From the NCBI RefSeq assembly GCF_029869215.1, contig NZ_JARWPM010000073.1:1-32041 (forward strand): a stretch of 32,041 bases of DNA, written 5' to 3'. The notes below the pieces were generated by a model, which was not told where the DNA came from, searched no databases, and worked only from the letters and a program-made list of their open reading frames with translations. Position numbers and translations under genes: made by a program. Below are positions 6,532 through 15,342 of the stretch, piece after piece. This DNA comes from Nocardia carnea. GTDB lineage: Bacteria; Actinomycetota; Actinomycetes; Mycobacteriales; Mycobacteriaceae. Every line of letters starts with the position of its first letter. Position 1 is the first letter of the stretch.

Positions 6532-7896
6532 TCAGTACTCGAAATCGATCACCGCGGCATCGGGCCGCTCGGTCACCGGGGCGGCCAGGCCCTGCTCATC
6601 GCAGATCCGCTGCAGATGTTCGATGGTTTCGTCCAGGCCGGGGCCGAGGCGTTTACCGGGGGTGAAGGTGGCCGGCAGGTTCCGCATCCCCTGGATGACG
6701 CCGATGGTGTCGTAGTGCACCGTGCCCTCGGGATCGCAGGTGTAGTCCGGCATCCGGTCGAGCACGGCCAGCAGCATGGATTTGAACACCGTGCGGGCCA
6801 CATTGGAGCCGATACACCGGTGCACGCCCAGCCCGAAGCTGAAGTGCCGGTTGCCCTTGCGGTCCAGGACGATCTCGTCGGCGTCGGGGAAGATGGTCTG
6901 GTCGCGGTTGGCCATCGCCCAGGACAGCCACAGCCGGTCGCCCTCTTTGAAATCGATGCCCTGATAGGTGCAGTCGTCGGCGATGGTGCGGCCGTCACCC
7001 GGCGCGGGGGTGAAATAGCGCAGGAATTCCTCGGTGGCCGAATCGAGCAGTTCGTCGCGGTCGCGGCTCAGCTCTTCGCGCTGTTCCGGATTCTCCGACA
7101 GCCATTCCAGGGAATGCGCGGTGAGCGCGGTGGTGGTATCGAAACCGCCGCCGATCAGCAGGCCGATCATTCCGAGCAGTTCCATATCGGGCGCCGGCTC
7201 GCCGTCGATCCGCAGTTCGGTGAGCGCTTTGATCAGGCCCGGACGCGGATCGGTCTTCGCGTCGTTGAGGCTGGTCAGGATATCGATGCCCATGGTGCGG
7301 TGCATTTCGGCGACACGGGCGGCATCGGGCGAATCCTCGGGAGTGTAGACCGAGGCGTGCACCGGATCGCTGTACACCGACCATTTCTTCAGCGGAATCC
7401 CCAGCATGGCCAGCGTCAGCACGGCGGGCACGATATTGGCCAGATCGTCGACGAAATCGATCCGGCCCGTCTCGATTTTCTCGTCGAGGCAGGCGCGCAC
7501 GACTTCGTCGATGAACGGCTGCCAGCGCTTGACGGCCGCGGGGGAAAGGTAGGGGTTCAGCACGGAACGATAGGTCCGGTGCTCCGGCTCGTCCATCTCC
7601 AGCATGCCGCCGCGCACCATCGCGGCGCGGCGCGGTTTGGGAATGGATATGCCCTGATAGCCGCGGCGTTCGTTGTGCACATCGTGGTCGACCGACACCT
7701 CGGGACACCGGGCCAGTTCGAAGACCGCGTTACCGCCGGCGGCGACCCAATGCCCGTCGTACGTCTCGCTCCACGCCACCGGGCATTTCGCGTGCATCTC
7801 GTGCGTGATCTCGGTGAACTGCTCGCGGTATTCGGGGGTGTGCCGATCGAAATGGAACCGCGGCTCTTTGCGCTGGTCGTTTTCCGTAGAAGTCAC
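6532..7896 (-). CDS. Cytochrome P450 with C-terminal extension
   Basis: This 454-residue soluble bacterial P450 has an I-helix GGGFDTT (249-255), with Asp where Glu is usual before the Thr pair, an ExxR at E290-R293, and the heme loop FSFGLGVHRCIG with Cys361 as thiolate ligand. It is about 50 residues longer than typical; the extra part is a C-terminal tail ending DFEY. Start is GTG 7896 behind AGAGGGA. It lies between the mycofactocin-type SDR and the amidohydrolases in the minus-strand run. Electrons must come from a ferredoxin; two are encoded nearby. A likely role is hydroxylation of the substrate whose alcohol the SDR then oxidises. The order of steps is inference. Confidence 0.93.
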   Translation of the reverse strand: MTSTENDQRKEPRFHFDRHTPEYREQFTEITHEMHAKCPVAWSETYDGHWVAAGGNAVFELARCPEVSVDHDVHNERRGYQGISIPKPRRAAMVRGGMLEMDEPEHRTYRSVLNPYLSPAAVKRWQPFIDEVVRACLDEKIETGRIDFVDDLANIVPAVLTLAMLGIPLKKWSVYSDPVHASVYTPEDSPDAARVAEMHRTMGIDILTSLNDAKTDPRPGLIKALTELRIDGEPAPDMELLGMIGLLIGGGFDTTTALTAHSLEWLSENPEQREELSRDRDELLDSATEEFLRYFTPAPGDGRTIADDCTYQGIDFKEGDRLWLSWAMANRDQTIFPDADEIVLDRKGNRHFSFGLGVHRCIGSNVARTVFKSMLLAVLDRMPDYTCDPEGTVHYDTIGVIQGMRNLPATFTPGKRLGPGLDETIEHLQRICDEQGLAAPVTERPDAAVIDFEY

Positions 7897-8066
7897 GGTC
7901 TGTAGTCCCTCTGCTGGTCACTGGGTGGCGAACCTTCGCCGGGGGCCCGGAACTCTGCGCCGCTCCGGGAATGGTCGGGGAGGCCGGCTCGCCACCGGGC
8001 GGCGGCGCGCGTCTCGATCGCCTGCGATATTCGCGCGCCGCCCGCGCCGGCGTGGCCGGAGGAGGA

Positions 8067-8927
8067 TCAGAGTTTGTGGTCGTACCACTTCAGGTAGCCA
8101 CCACCGTCGACCCGCATCTGCATACCCGTGACGAAGCGGGCTTCGTCCGAGACCAGATACAGGATGGCGTTGGAGATATCGACCGGTTCGATCCAGGGGG
8201 TCTTCATGGCCTGCTGCACGTAGAAGGCCGGTTCGGCGTCGGCGCGGCCCGGGTTCTCCAGGTCGGGCCGGAACGAGCGGTACATGGGCTCGCTCTGCAG
8301 CATGTCGGTATTGCAGTTGGTCGGGTGAACCGCGTTGGCGCGGATACCGCGGGGCGCGAGATGCCGGGCGATGTCGTAGATGTAGTACGACAGTGCGCGC
8401 TTGGAGTGCACGTAGGCCATACCGCCGAGATCCGATCCCGGATTGTCCATCTTGCCGGTGTCCATCATCGCCGCCGTCGAACCGGTGGCCACGATGGCCG
8501 CACCCTCACCGAGATGCGGAAGCGCGGCCTGAATGGCGTTGATGGTGCCGACCAGGTTCGTGTTGATGACATCGGTCCAGGCCTGGATATCCGGTTGGCC
8601 CTTCATCCCGGCAACGCCGGCCTGCGCGATGACGATATCGAGTTTGCCGAATTCGGCCACACCGGCGTCGAGCGCGGCCTTCAGGCCCACGGCGTCCCGG
8701 ACATCGGCTTTGCTCGCGACGATACGGCGGCCGGTCTTCTCGACCAGGCGCACGGTTTCTTCGAGGTCCTCGGGCGTGGCCAGCGGGTACCCGATGGTCG
8801 ACATGTTCTCGCAGATGTCGACGGCGATGATATCGGCGCCTTCCTCCGCGAGCCGTACCGCGTGACTACGGCCCTGACCGCGCGCGGCGCCCGTGATGAA
8901 TGCGACTTTGCCCTCAACACGTCCCAC
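8067..8927 (-). CDS. Mycofactocin-coupled SDR family oxidoreductase
   Basis: The 286-residue short-chain dehydrogenase has the nucleotide loop TGAARGQG (12-19), Ser150, and Y172-x3-K176. The insert at about 40-62 (NMSTIGYPLATPEDLEETV) and the DVRD box at 75-78 mark the mycofactocin-coupled subfamily, whose NAD stays bound and is reoxidised by the peptide-derived cofactor mycofactocin. Start is GTG 8927, eight bases after AAAGGGA; an open frame extends to 9026 but lacks a ribosome binding site and resembles no SDR N-terminus. It is the first gene of the minus-strand run and faces the control region 8928-9419. A probable role is oxidation of an alcohol made by the adjacent P450. Confidence 0.9.
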   Translation of the reverse strand: MGRVEGKVAFITGAARGQGRSHAVRLAEEGADIIAVDICENMSTIGYPLATPEDLEETVRLVEKTGRRIVASKADVRDAVGLKAALDAGVAEFGKLDIVIAQAGVAGMKGQPDIQAWTDVINTNLVGTINAIQAALPHLGEGAAIVATGSTAAMMDTGKMDNPGSDLGGMAYVHSKRALSYYIYDIARHLAPRGIRANAVHPTNCNTDMLQSEPMYRSFRPDLENPGRADAEPAFYVQQAMKTPWIEPVDISNAILYLVSDEARFVTGMQMRVDGGGYLKWYDHKL

Positions 8928-9098
8928 AGCATTCCCTTTCGATCTGTATTCGGGAGTGACCTGCCCGGTGTGCCGGTCCACCGGGAGCGGCAGGCGGCAC
9001 GGGACAGGGTGCGCGGCGACTGCCACGCGTCGATCCGGCCGCGGCCCCGATGCGGTGTCGACCCAGCACCGCCGGGTACCGGCTGCGGATATACGGCT

Positions 9099-9140
9099 GT
9101 TCTCGTATGCGAAAAGAACTGCGTTTTCGCATACGAGAAC
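9099..9140. promoter_or_regulatory. Twin operator: perfect 17-bp inverted repeat
   Basis: GTTCTCGTATGCGAAAA (9099-9115) and its exact reverse complement (9124-9140) are separated by eight bases. Each arm is itself an imperfect 16-bp palindrome fitting TTYTCGYATRCGARAA (9100-9115 and 9124-9139), with centres 24 bp apart. Two near-palindromes spaced by just over two helical turns fit binding by two dimers of a TetR-like regulator. As an RNA it would also form a strong hairpin, but it lies about 170 and 280 bases from the two starts, with no U tract. Confidence 0.7.
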
Positions 9141-9279
9141 GGTACTCTACCCGTGGGGTCGGCGGCAAGGTTTCGGCAGAAGCCTGGTCGGCTGCGCTGT
9201 TTACGATCGGCGGGCAGGCTCCGCTGCTCTACCTCGCGCAATGACCTCGGCGGTCGCGCGTCGCTCGGCGCGTAAACCG

Positions 9280-9296
9280 TTTTCTTATTAAGAGAA
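9280..9296. promoter_or_regulatory. Third operator-like palindrome
   Basis: TTTTCTTATTAAGAGAA is a 17-base near-palindrome around a central T with one mismatched pair. It shares the TTYTC...GARAA ends of the twin operator. It overlaps the probable promoter of the plus-strand run, which would suit a repressor. Confidence 0.45.
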
Positions 9297-9387
9297 TTCT
9301 ATTTTCACCAGCCGGCTCCGGTGGGTTCGCCCGGACGACCCGAGTGGTGGGCCCGCGACTCCGGCGGTGCGAAAGGGGTGAACGGTC

Positions 9388-9423
9388 ATGACCCTGCGAG
9401 GCCTACGAGGTGAGCGCGGATGA
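9388..9423 (+). CDS. Eleven-codon leader ORF before the acyl-CoA ligase
   Basis: ATG 9388 is preceded by GAAAGGGG at nine bases. The frame reads MTLRGLRGERG and its TGA overlaps the ligase ATG by four bases (ATGA). It is a plausible translational-coupling leader, like the mini-ORFs before the amidohydrolase. It shows no run of one amino acid that would suggest attenuation, apart from three Arg and three Gly. Confidence 0.4.
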   Translation: MTLRGLRGERG

Positions 9424-10967
9424 CCCGCGCTGTTCCGGACGAACTGCGGCAGCGCTACGAAGCGGCCGGTTGGTGGACCCGCGACACCATGGGCGACCTG
9501 CTGAGCCGGTCACTGGCGGCCGCGCCCGGCGTCGTGTTCCGGGTGTATTCCGATACCCGGCCGTGGCGGGGCACCTTCGCCGAGGTGGAACGGGTGGCGC
9601 GGTGCCTGGCCGCCGGGCTGCGCGCTCGCGGGGTCGGGCCCGGCGATGTGATCGCGTTCCAGCTACCGAACTGGATGGAGGCCGCGGCGACCTTCTGGGC
9701 GGCGTCCTTCCTCGGCGCCGCGGTCGTACCGGTCGTCCATTTCTACGGCCCCAGCGAACTGCGGCATATTCTGCGGGTTTCCCGACCGAAGGTTTTCGTC
9801 ACCATGGCGGAGTTCGGCCGCCGCACCTTCGATCCCGGCGTGTGCGCGGAGGTGCCGATCGTCGGTGTGGTCGGCCGGGATTTCGACGATCTGCTCGCCG
9901 CGGAGCCGATGCCGGGCGTACTTCCGGCGGATCCGGCCGGGCCGGCCCTCATCGCGTTCACCTCCGGTACCACCAGTGCGCCCAAGGGGGTGGTGCACAG
10001 TCATCAGACCCTCGGCTGCGAAACCCGGCAACTCGCGGAACGCAACCGCGACGATCGTGGTGATCAGCTCACCGCGACCCCCGTCGGCCATTTCATCGGT
10101 ATGGTCGGTGCCTTCCTGTTGCCGGTACTGCACGGGCGCCCGGTGCATATGCTCGACGTCTGGGATCCCGGCCGGGCGCTGGCGCTGATGAAGAACGACG
10201 GCCTCGTGGTGGGCGGCGGGCCGCCGTATTTCGTCACCAGCATGGTCGAACATCCCGACTACACCCCGGAGCATCTCGCCCATATGCGGTATGTCGGGCT
10301 GGGGGGTTCGGCGGTCCCGGCCGCGGTGACCCGCATGCTCACCGAATTGGGCATCGTCGCGTTCCGGGCCTACGGCAGTACCGAACACCCTTCTGTTACC
10401 GCCTCGGCACTGGACGCACCCGAGCACGAACGGATCGGCACGGACGGCCGGGCGATGCCCGGGGTGGAGATCCGGATCGCCCCGGACGGGGAAATCCTCA
10501 GCCGCGGGCCGGATCTGTGCCTGGGATACACCGATCCGGAGCTCACCGCGCGGGTGTTCGACGCCGACGGCTGGTATCACACCGGCGATATCGGTGTGCT
10601 GGATGCGTCGGGCTGCCTGACCATCACCGATCGCAAGGCCGATGTGATCATCCGCGGTGGCGAGAACGTGGGTGCCCGCGAGGTCGAGGATGTGCTCGAC
10701 GCGATGCCGCAGGTGGCCGAGTCCGTGGTGATCGCCTTGCCCGACAGCCGGTTCGGTGAGGTGGTGGGGGCGGTACTGCGGTTGAACCCCGGCTGTGTGC
10801 TGCCGTCGCGGGACGAGGTGCGCGCGTTCTTCGAGCGCGCGGGGGTCGCGCGGCAGAAGTTGCCGGCCCGCTTGTTCGAGGCCACGGACTTCCCGCGAAC
10901 CCCCAGCGGCAAGATCCAGAAACATTTGATCCGGCAGGGTATTGCGGCATCCATCCTGCGAGAATAA
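9420..10967 (+). CDS. Acyl-CoA synthetase (AMP-forming ligase)
   Basis: The 515-residue protein belongs to the ANL adenylate-forming superfamily. It shows the phosphate loop TSGTTSAPKG (181-190), the YGSTEHPS adenine motif, the hinge region GWYHTGDIG...DRKADVIIRGGENV, and the catalytic Lys498 in PSGKIQK. It activates a carboxylic acid to acyl-AMP and then to its CoA thioester in the cytosol. The N-terminal RYEAAGWW resembles ligases for alicyclic or medium-chain acids, but the acid cannot be named. Start is ATG 9420, coupled to the short leader frame. As first gene of the fifteen-gene run it suggests that the pathway works on CoA esters at some stage. Confidence 0.92.
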   Translation: MTRAVPDELRQRYEAAGWWTRDTMGDLLSRSLAAAPGVVFRVYSDTRPWRGTFAEVERVARCLAAGLRARGVGPGDVIAFQLPNWMEAAATFWAASFLGAAVVPVVHFYGPSELRHILRVSRPKVFVTMAEFGRRTFDPGVCAEVPIVGVVGRDFDDLLAAEPMPGVLPADPAGPALIAFTSGTTSAPKGVVHSHQTLGCETRQLAERNRDDRGDQLTATPVGHFIGMVGAFLLPVLHGRPVHMLDVWDPGRALALMKNDGLVVGGGPPYFVTSMVEHPDYTPEHLAHMRYVGLGGSAVPAAVTRMLTELGIVAFRAYGSTEHPSVTASALDAPEHERIGTDGRAMPGVEIRIAPDGEILSRGPDLCLGYTDPELTARVFDADGWYHTGDIGVLDASGCLTITDRKADVIIRGGENVGAREVEDVLDAMPQVAESVVIALPDSRFGEVVGAVLRLNPGCVLPSRDEVRAFFERAGVARQKLPARLFEATDFPRTPSGKIQKHLIRQGIAASILRE

Positions 10968-10975
10968 TATTCTCG
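10959..10975. promoter_or_regulatory. Palindrome across the ligase stop codon
   Basis: CGAGAAT-AAT-ATTCTCG has perfect 7-bp arms around a three-base centre and includes the TAA stop at 10965-10967. It shares the GAGAA/TTCTC half-sites of the 9.1-kb operators in inverted order. It could be an internal operator ahead of the KstD-like gene. The stem is too AT-rich for a good terminator. Confidence 0.4.
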
Positions 10976-11080
10976 AAAAGGGAGATTAGCGTTTTACGCG
11001 AGTCGGTCCGGTTCGTGCCCGCACGACAGCCCGCCGGACCGGCGCTTTCCGCTCCGCCTGCTCGCCGAAAGGACAGCGCA

Positions 11081-12730
11081 GTGCCCTCGCATCAGCCCCC
11101 GGTCGCCGAATCCGATCCGCCGACCTGGGACGAAGAGACCGATATCGTCGTCCTGGGTTCCGGTGCCGCCGGACTCACCGCGGCGCTCACCGCCGCGGTG
11201 GAGGGCGCCGCCGTGGAGTTGTTCGAGAAGGCGCCCACGGTCGGCGGTACCAGTGCGGTATCCGGTGGCCTGGCCTGGATTCCGGCGCATGCGCGGGCCG
11301 GTCGCGAGCTGACGGTCGAGCACGCGCTGGCCTATCTCGGTGCGCAATCACTGGATTCGATGGACGACGAACTGGTCGAGGTGTTCGTCCGGACCGGGGC
11401 GCGGATGCTCGACTACGTCGAACAGCACAGCGCGGTGACCTTCGAAGTGGCCGAGGGTTTCCCGGACTACAAGCCGGAACTTCCCGGTGGGCGGCCCGCC
11501 GGTGGCCGCTCGATCGGGCCGGCGGCCTACGACCTGGCCCGGCTCGGCCGGTGGCGGGACCGCCTCACCACCTTCCCGCTGGACTGGAGCAATGTCGGAT
11601 TCGACGCCGAAACCCGGGCCCGGTTGCGGGCCGTCCTGGGCGATGCCTCGGCGGATGTCTGTGTCGCCGGGCAGGCGCTGGTGGCCGGGTTGCTCGAAGG
11701 TGTGCTGGCGGCGGGGGTCACTCCGCGTACCGGAGCGCGCGGGCTCGAGTTGATCGCGGACAACGGTGCCGTCGCCGGCGCGCGGATCGCACTCGGCGGC
11801 CGGGAGATCACGGTGCGCGCACGGCGCGGCGTGGTGCTGGCCACCGGTGGGTTCGAATGGGACGCCGGGCTGGTCAAGGCCTTCCTGCGCGGTCCGATGA
11901 CCGGCCCGGTGTCGCCGCCGAACAACACCGGTGACGGGCTGCGGATGGCCATGGCGCACGGTGCCGACCTCGGCAATATGGGTGAGGCCTGGTGGGTGCC
12001 GGTGGTGCAGTTGCCGGGCGACACCATCGACGGCCGGCAGCGCAGCCGCAGCGTGCGGCTGGAACGTACACGGCCGCGCAGCATCATCGTGAACCGGGCC
12101 GGGAAGCGGTTCGTCAACGAGGCCGCCGAATACAACTCGATGGCGGGTGCCTTCCACTATCTCGATCCGCGCGGCGGCTACGTCAACAACCCCGGGTGGA
12201 TGGTCTTCGACGCCGAACATCTGCGCCGGTACGGGTTTCTCGGTGTGGAGCCCGGTGGTACAGCGCCGGACTGGTTCTGCGAATCGGCCGATCTCGCCGA
12301 ACTCGGCGCGAAAACCGGTATCGACCCCGAGGGTTTGCGGCGCACGGTCGCCGAGTGGAACCGCGCCGTGGCCGCCGGCGCCGATCCCGATTTCGGCCGC
12401 GGTGCCAGCGAATACGACGGCTACTGGGGTGATCCCGAGGCCGAGACCGTCGCGGGCCGCACGCTGGGGCCTGTCGACACCGGCCCCTACTACGCGGTCC
12501 CGGTGACGGTGGGGGCCATGGGAACCAAGGGCGGCCCGCGTACGGATCGCGACGGCCGGGTCCGGCATATCGGTGGCGCGGTCATCCCGGGCCTGTACGC
12601 GGCCGGTAATGCGATGGCGGGCGTGACCGGGCGGGCCTACGGCGGCGCCGGCGGGACGATCGGGCCCGGGATGGTCTTCGGATTCCGGGCCGGCTACCAC
12701 GCCGCCACCGGTGAGTCGGCGAAGTGCTGA
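11081..12730 (+). CDS. KstD-like FAD-dependent dehydrogenase 1
   Basis: This 549-residue flavoprotein of the FAD-binding-2 (fumarate reductase/3-ketosteroid dehydrogenase) family has the dinucleotide motif GSGAAG (26-31), the GGTSAVSGGLAWIP segment (55-68) and the C-terminal FAD box GLYAAGNAMAGVTGRAYGGAG. The Tyr in RAYGGAGG matches the position of the C-terminal catalytic Tyr of ketosteroid dehydrogenases. Such enzymes remove trans hydrogens next to a ketone and can lead to aromatisation of a ring. Start is GTG 11081 behind GAAAGGAC. Followed by the meta-cleavage genes, it may supply the unsaturated or aromatic ring. Steroid specificity should not be assumed. Confidence 0.88.
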   Translation: MPSHQPPVAESDPPTWDEETDIVVLGSGAAGLTAALTAAVEGAAVELFEKAPTVGGTSAVSGGLAWIPAHARAGRELTVEHALAYLGAQSLDSMDDELVEVFVRTGARMLDYVEQHSAVTFEVAEGFPDYKPELPGGRPAGGRSIGPAAYDLARLGRWRDRLTTFPLDWSNVGFDAETRARLRAVLGDASADVCVAGQALVAGLLEGVLAAGVTPRTGARGLELIADNGAVAGARIALGGREITVRARRGVVLATGGFEWDAGLVKAFLRGPMTGPVSPPNNTGDGLRMAMAHGADLGNMGEAWWVPVVQLPGDTIDGRQRSRSVRLERTRPRSIIVNRAGKRFVNEAAEYNSMAGAFHYLDPRGGYVNNPGWMVFDAEHLRRYGFLGVEPGGTAPDWFCESADLAELGAKTGIDPEGLRRTVAEWNRAVAAGADPDFGRGASEYDGYWGDPEAETVAGRTLGPVDTGPYYAVPVTVGAMGTKGGPRTDRDGRVRHIGGAVIPGLYAAGNAMAGVTGRAYGGAGGTIGPGMVFGFRAGYHAATGESAKC

Positions 12731-12806
12731 GCGAGGACGTGCGGCCGGGACCGGTCACCGCGGCGTCGGTGCGCGGGCCGCGGGTGTAGACGAACGGAAG
12801 GTAGCA

Positions 12807-13670
12807 GTGGCGGAATACGAGAGCGTGTGGTGCGATCTGCAGGGGGTCGCGTTCAGCCAGGGATACCTGGATGTGGCGGGGGTGCGGACGCGCTACCTGC
12901 ACGCCGGGGACCGGAACAAACCGGTGCTGGTGTTCCTGCACGGGTCCGGTGGACACGCCGAGGCGTATGTCCGGAATCTGGCGGCGCACGGCGAGCATTT
13001 CTCCACCTGGTCGATCGATATGCTCGGGCACGGTTACACCGATAAACCCGGGCATCCGCTCGAGATCGAACACTATGTGCGGCATCTCGTCGCGTTCCTG
13101 GATACGATCGGCGCCCCCCGCGCGCATATCAGCGGCGAATCGCTGGGTGGCTGGGTGGCCGCCCGCGCCGCCTGCGACCATCCCGGCCGGGTCGACCGGC
13201 TGGTCCTCAACACCGCGGGGGGTTCGCAGGCCGATCCCGAGGTGATGGCGCGGATCGTGCAGCTGTCGATGGCAGCGGCCGCCGATCCCACTTGGGCGAC
13301 CGTGCAGGCGCGGATCAAATGGCTGATGGCCGACAAGTCGAAGGATTACGACGATATCGTCGCCAGTCGGCAGCGGATCTACGCCCAGCCCGGTTTCGTC
13401 GAGGCCATGCGCGACATCATGGCCCTGCAGGATCCGGCTATCCGAGCCCGAAACCTGCTGGGCCCGAAGGAATACGGCGCTATCACCGCACCCACGCTGG
13501 TGGTGTGGACCAGCGACGACCCGACCGCCGATGTCACCGAGGGAAAACGGATCGCTTCGATGATCCCGGGCGCCCGGTTCGAGGTGCTGCCGGAGTGCGG
13601 GCACTGGCCGCAGTACGAGGCGCCGGCGGCGTTCAACGCGCTTCATCTCGAATTCCTGCTGGGTGGTTGA
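12807..13670 (+). CDS. mhpC: MhpC-like alpha/beta hydrolase (C-C bond hydrolase)
   Basis: The 287-residue protein shows the oxyanion motif [10 protein letters not shown], the nucleophile Ser112 in GESLGG, the acid D237 or D238 (WTSDDP) and His266 in [11 protein letters not shown]. This is the pattern of meta-cleavage product hydrolases, which split the 2-hydroxy-6-oxo-dienoate formed by extradiol cleavage. Start is GTG 12807 after GGAAGG; an upstream in-frame ATG at 12711 would overlap the previous gene and lacks a ribosome binding site. It ends one base before the MhpA-like gene, and MhpB follows, so the three form a pathway unit. The gene name is by analogy with the E. coli phenylpropionate pathway. 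Confidence 0.8.
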   Translation: MAEYESVWCDLQGVAFSQGYLDVAGVRTRYLHAGDRNKPVLVFLHGSGGHAEAYVRNLAAHGEHFSTWSIDMLGHGYTDKPGHPLEIEHYVRHLVAFLDTIGAPRAHISGESLGGWVAARAACDHPGRVDRLVLNTAGGSQADPEVMARIVQLSMAAAADPTWATVQARIKWLMADKSKDYDDIVASRQRIYAQPGFVEAMRDIMALQDPAIRARNLLGPKEYGAITAPTLVVWTSDDPTADVTEGKRIASMIPGARFEVLPECGHWPQYEAPAAFNALHLEFLLGG

Positions 13671-13671
13671 T

Positions 13672-15342
13672 ATGGATACCGGGAACGGCAGCGCCCCCGC
13701 GCGCTACGACGTCGTGCTCGTCGGCGCGGGCCCGGTGGGGCTGACACTGGCGAATATGCTGGGCCGCTACGGCGTCCGCACCCTGCTGGTGGAGGAACGG
13801 CCCACCCTCATCGACTATCCGCGCGGTGTCGGAATCGACGACGAATCGCTGCGCACCCTGCAGTCGACGGGGCTGGTCGAGCAGATCCTGCCGCATACCA
13901 ATCCGAACCAGATCATGCGGTTCGTCGACGGCGAGCGGCGGCTCCTGGCCGAGATCGCACCCACCGAACAGCAGTTCGGCTGGCCCAAACGCAGTGGATT
14001 CATCCAGCCGCTCGTCGACGCCGAACTGTTGCGCGGGCTGGACCGTTTCGACAGTGTCGAGATCCGCTGGGGCACCGCCATGGTCGACTGCACGGACACC
14101 GGCGCCGAGGTCCGGGTGCAGTTGGAAGCACCGGACGGCCCGGAGACCGTCCGGGCCCGCTACGTGGTGGGCAGTGACGGCGGCCGCAGCGCCACCCGGC
14201 ACCGGATGGGCGTGAGTTTCGAGGGCACCACCTCCTCGACCCGCTGGCTGGTGGTCGATATCGACGGTGACCCGCTCGGCCACCCCAATGTCGAAGTCGG
14301 CGCGGATCCGGCCCGGCCCAACGTCTCCATCTCCCTGGCGCACGGCATCCGCCGTTTCGAATTCCTGCTGCATCCGGGTGAATCCGACGCGGACGCCGAG
14401 ACTCCGGAATTCCTGGCGCGGCTACTGGAACCGTTCGTCCCGCACCCGGAACGGCTGGATGTGATCCGGCGCCGGGTCTACACGCACCATTCCCGGATCG
14501 CCGGCGAATTCCGCAAGGGCAGGTTGCTGCTCGCCGGGGACGCCGCGCATCTGATGCCGGTCTGGCAGGGGCAGGGGTACAACAGCGGGATCCGGGACGC
14601 GGCGAATCTGGGCTGGAAGCTCGCGGCCGTGGTCACCGGACTGGCCGATGACGTCCTGCTCGACAGTTACGACCAGGAGCGGCGGAAACACGCGCGCGCC
14701 ATGATCGATCTGTCGACCATGGTCGGGCGGGTGATCTCGCCGACGAACCCGCGGGTCGCCGCGGTGCGTGATGTGGCGGTGCGCGCGCTGGCCGCGGTAC
14801 CGCCGCTGAAACGCTACGTACTCGGTATGCGGTTCAAACCCATGCCGCGCTACGACCGGGGCGCGGTGGTGCACGGCTGGTCGCGGTCGCCGCATTCGGC
14901 GGTGGGCACGCTGTTCATCCAGCCCCGGGTCGCCACCCGGGACCGGCCGGATGTGCTGCTGGACGACATCCTCGGCCCGTGGTTCGCCGTGCTGTGCTGG
15001 AACAACCAGCCGCGGAAAACACTGGGCGAGGCGGAATTCGCGCGCTGGAAAGAGCTGGGTGCCCGGTTCGTGGAAGCGCGTCCCGCCACCCAGTTGCACT
15101 GGACCGGCCACGACGATCCCGAGGTGCTGGTGCTCGGTGATCACACCGGGGCGCTGAAGAAATGGTTCGACGGCCAGCTCGATTCCGTGCTGTTCCTGCG
15201 CCCCGACCGGTTCGTCGCCGGCGCCTGTATCGCCCAGCATGCCCCCGAACTCGGTGCGGCACTGCGGAAAACGCTCGCGCTCACCCCGGGAGGTACCGAT
15301 GCCGCTGGCCGTATGCTGCGTCTCGCACAGCCCGCTTCTTGA
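13672..15342 (+). CDS. mhpA: MhpA-like FAD-dependent aromatic hydroxylase
   Basis: This 556-residue class A flavoprotein monooxygenase has GAGPVG (18-23), the NADPH/FAD DG box [13 protein letters not shown], and the second FAD motif [21 protein letters not shown] with D290. Length matches 3-(3-hydroxyphenyl)propionate hydroxylase (about 554). It would use NADPH and oxygen to add a hydroxyl ortho to a phenol, giving a catechol for MhpB. Start ATG 13672 lies one base past the MhpC-like stop. The 3' end overlaps the MhpB start by 44 bases. The true phenol may be bulkier than hydroxyphenylpropionate. Confidence 0.85.
   Translation: MDTGNGSAPARYDVVLVGAGPVGLTLANMLGRYGVRTLLVEERPTLIDYPRGVGIDDESLRTLQSTGLVEQILPHTNPNQIMRFVDGERRLLAEIAPTEQQFGWPKRSGFIQPLVDAELLRGLDRFDSVEIRWGTAMVDCTDTGAEVRVQLEAPDGPETVRARYVVGSDGGRSATRHRMGVSFEGTTSSTRWLVVDIDGDPLGHPNVEVGADPARPNVSISLAHGIRRFEFLLHPGESDADAETPEFLARLLEPFVPHPERLDVIRRRVYTHHSRIAGEFRKGRLLLAGDAAHLMPVWQGQGYNSGIRDAANLGWKLAAVVTGLADDVLLDSYDQERRKHARAMIDLSTMVGRVISPTNPRVAAVRDVAVRALAAVPPLKRYVLGMRFKPMPRYDRGAVVHGWSRSPHSAVGTLFIQPRVATRDRPDVLLDDILGPWFAVLCWNNQPRKTLGEAEFARWKELGARFVEARPATQLHWTGHDDPEVLVLGDHTGALKKWFDGQLDSVLFLRPDRFVAGACIAQHAPELGAALRKTLALTPGGTDAAGRMLRLAQPAS

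Larger units (their letters stand above)
8928..9419. promoter_or_regulatory. Divergent control region of the catabolic island
   Basis: This gap of 492 bases between the two divergent runs holds paired palindromes at 9099-9140, an AT-rich element at 9280-9305 with a possible -10 TATTTT (9300-9305), and a short leader frame at 9388-9423. It holds no full gene. The AT-rich segment stands out from the GC-rich surroundings. Both runs are probably controlled from here. Confidence 0.6.

Noticed and set aside
9099..9140. Reading the 17-bp inverted repeat as a KstR site or as a terminator
   Set aside because: It does not fit the AAC-n2-GTT core of KstR sites, and it sits in mid-gap with no U tract and no gene ending beside it.
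11348..12700. Long minus-strand frame opposite the first KstD-like gene
   Set aside because: Composition is that of a GC shadow; the plus-strand gene has clear FAD motifs.
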